5,028 bases of DNA, taken from the NCBI GenBank assembly GCA_018894495.1, contig JAHIOY010000026.1:1-5028 (forward strand), read 5' to 3'. Under the pieces are notes generated by a model. That model was not told the DNA's origin. It worked only from the letters and a program-made list of their open reading frames with translations, and searched no databases. The translations under genes were made by a program, and so were the position numbers. Below, one piece after another: positions 4,846 through 5,028 of the stretch (its first letter is position 1; every line of letters starts with the position of its first letter). Source of the stretch: Patescibacteria group bacterium (lineage in GTDB: Bacteria; Patescibacteriota; Minisyncoccia; Minisyncoccales; JAHIOY01).

Positions 4846-4874
4846 ATAGTAGCAATTTTCTTTTCTCCTTGCAA
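4846..4874 (-). promoter_or_regulatory. candidate promoter of the protease-antitoxin-toxin operon
   Basis: On the minus strand TTGCAA (4874-4869) is separated by exactly 17 bases from TACTAT (4851-4846); each box matches the sigma70 consensus at four of six bases. The predicted start near 4839 leaves a leader of about 36 bases to the protease ATG. It lies between the broken transposase end and the protease gene. The match is moderate in AT-rich sequence. Confidence 0.35.
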
Positions 4875-4915
4875 TACCCCCCTCAAAACCTCTTTCGGCT
4901 CTCTGTGTTTTATTT

Positions 4916-4933
4916 CTTCCTCGCCGCGGGAAG
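4916..4933 (+). repeat. small GC-rich hairpin, copy 2 of the repeat at 2660-2675
   Basis: CTTCCTCGCCGCGGGAAG folds as CTTCC and CG pairing with CG and GGAAG, with T4921 unpaired and a three-base loop. It aligns to the copy at 2660-2675 with two single-base indels, in the same orientation. It marks the point where the transposase similarity stops. Confidence 0.55.
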
Positions 4934-5028
4934 TTAATCAGGTGAATATGTTTAAGAGAATTATTTTTCTTTAATTTTTCTCTCAGTTGTTTTGATTTAT
5001 GCCATCTGGCGTTATCCCAGATAAGACA

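Larger units (their letters stand above)
4815..4937 (-). other. open frame without start, possible 3' remnant of a gene before the protease
   Basis: In the frame one base forward of the transposase fragment, 40 sense codons run without a stop to TAA at 4815-4817, 11 bases before the protease ATG. Its C-terminal part, KEVLRGVLQGEKKIATIIKE and following NLLK, looks like a real charged helix, unlike the Arg-rich reading of the transposase frame here. No ATG is present; a TTG would leave only 23 residues. It may be the tail of a decayed gene or chance. Confidence 0.25.
4831..5028 (-). pseudogene. IS630-type transposase fragment, C-terminal end lost
   Basis: The frame enters from the right edge and reads LIWDNARWHKSKQLREKLKK (residues 2-21 of the visible part) and HIHLINFP (27-34). 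This is the DDE-domain segment with the second catalytic Asp (the D of DNARWH) of IS630-family transposases, which use a DDE nuclease site to move their element. In intact relatives a PYxPxxNPxE block with the catalytic Glu should come next. Here the reading becomes RRGRNKTQRAERGF and stops at TAG (4831), with no Glu motif in any of the three frames. Homology ends exactly where the hairpin at 4916-4933 begins. The visible C-terminal part is therefore not functional; the N-terminal part lies beyond the window. Confidence 0.8.

Noticed and set aside
4792..4974. Plus-strand open frame of 60 codons
   Set aside because: It overlaps the protease start and the transposase remnant in antisense, and has no recognisable features.
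4831..5028. Programmed frameshift in an active IS630 transposase
   Set aside because: No frame restores the NPxE catalytic block after HIHLINFP, so a shift would not give a functional enzyme.

Overview
The window most resembles a small-genome uncultivated bacterium, plausibly a Patescibacteria/CPR (Parcubacteria-like) lineage. The basis is indirect: compact genes all on the minus strand, no Shine-Dalgarno sequence before any of the six visible starts, a tRNA gene without an encoded CCA end, moderately AT-rich coding sequence, and several short GC-rich hairpin repeats between genes. The standard bacterial code fits, because the frames read through without internal UGA. No marker gene is present, so the taxonomic call is an inference.

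Layout, left to right (every gene reads right to left). Positions 1-1309 hold the first 436 residues of a beta-class DNA methyltransferase whose C-terminus lies beyond the left edge; its own promoter and a strong terminator for the next gene lie at 1332-1410. Positions 1429-2109 encode a five-helix MscS-like membrane protein. Positions 2110-2259 are a 150-base spacer with a bulged hairpin and two tandem 31-base hairpin repeats. tRNA-Ala(UGC) (2260-2331) lies 15 bases downstream of a cold-shock protein gene (2347-2544); both appear to be transcribed from one near-consensus promoter at 2616-2644. A spacer at 2645-2738 holds two more bulged hairpins.

Positions 2739-4803 form a compact three-gene accessory cassette in transcription order: a ClpP-fold SDH-type serine protease, a Panacea/SocA-domain antitoxin 23 bases downstream, and a RelE/ParE-like toxin 14 bases after that. 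At the right edge is the catalytic-core fragment of an IS630-type transposase. It loses homology exactly where another GC-rich hairpin sits (4916-4933).

Two observations stand out. First, hairpins at 2139-2169 and 2683-2713 share the same architecture, with two single bulged T bases at matching places, while four stem base pairs have changed on both arms together. This looks like a selected structured element, possibly REP-like. Second, a different hairpin repeat occurs in the same orientation on both sides of the protease-antitoxin-toxin cassette (2660-2675 and 4916-4933), which suggests the cassette is a movable or recently inserted block. How the protease works with the toxin-antitoxin pair is unknown; proteolytic control of the antitoxin is the obvious hypothesis, but the sequence does not prove it.
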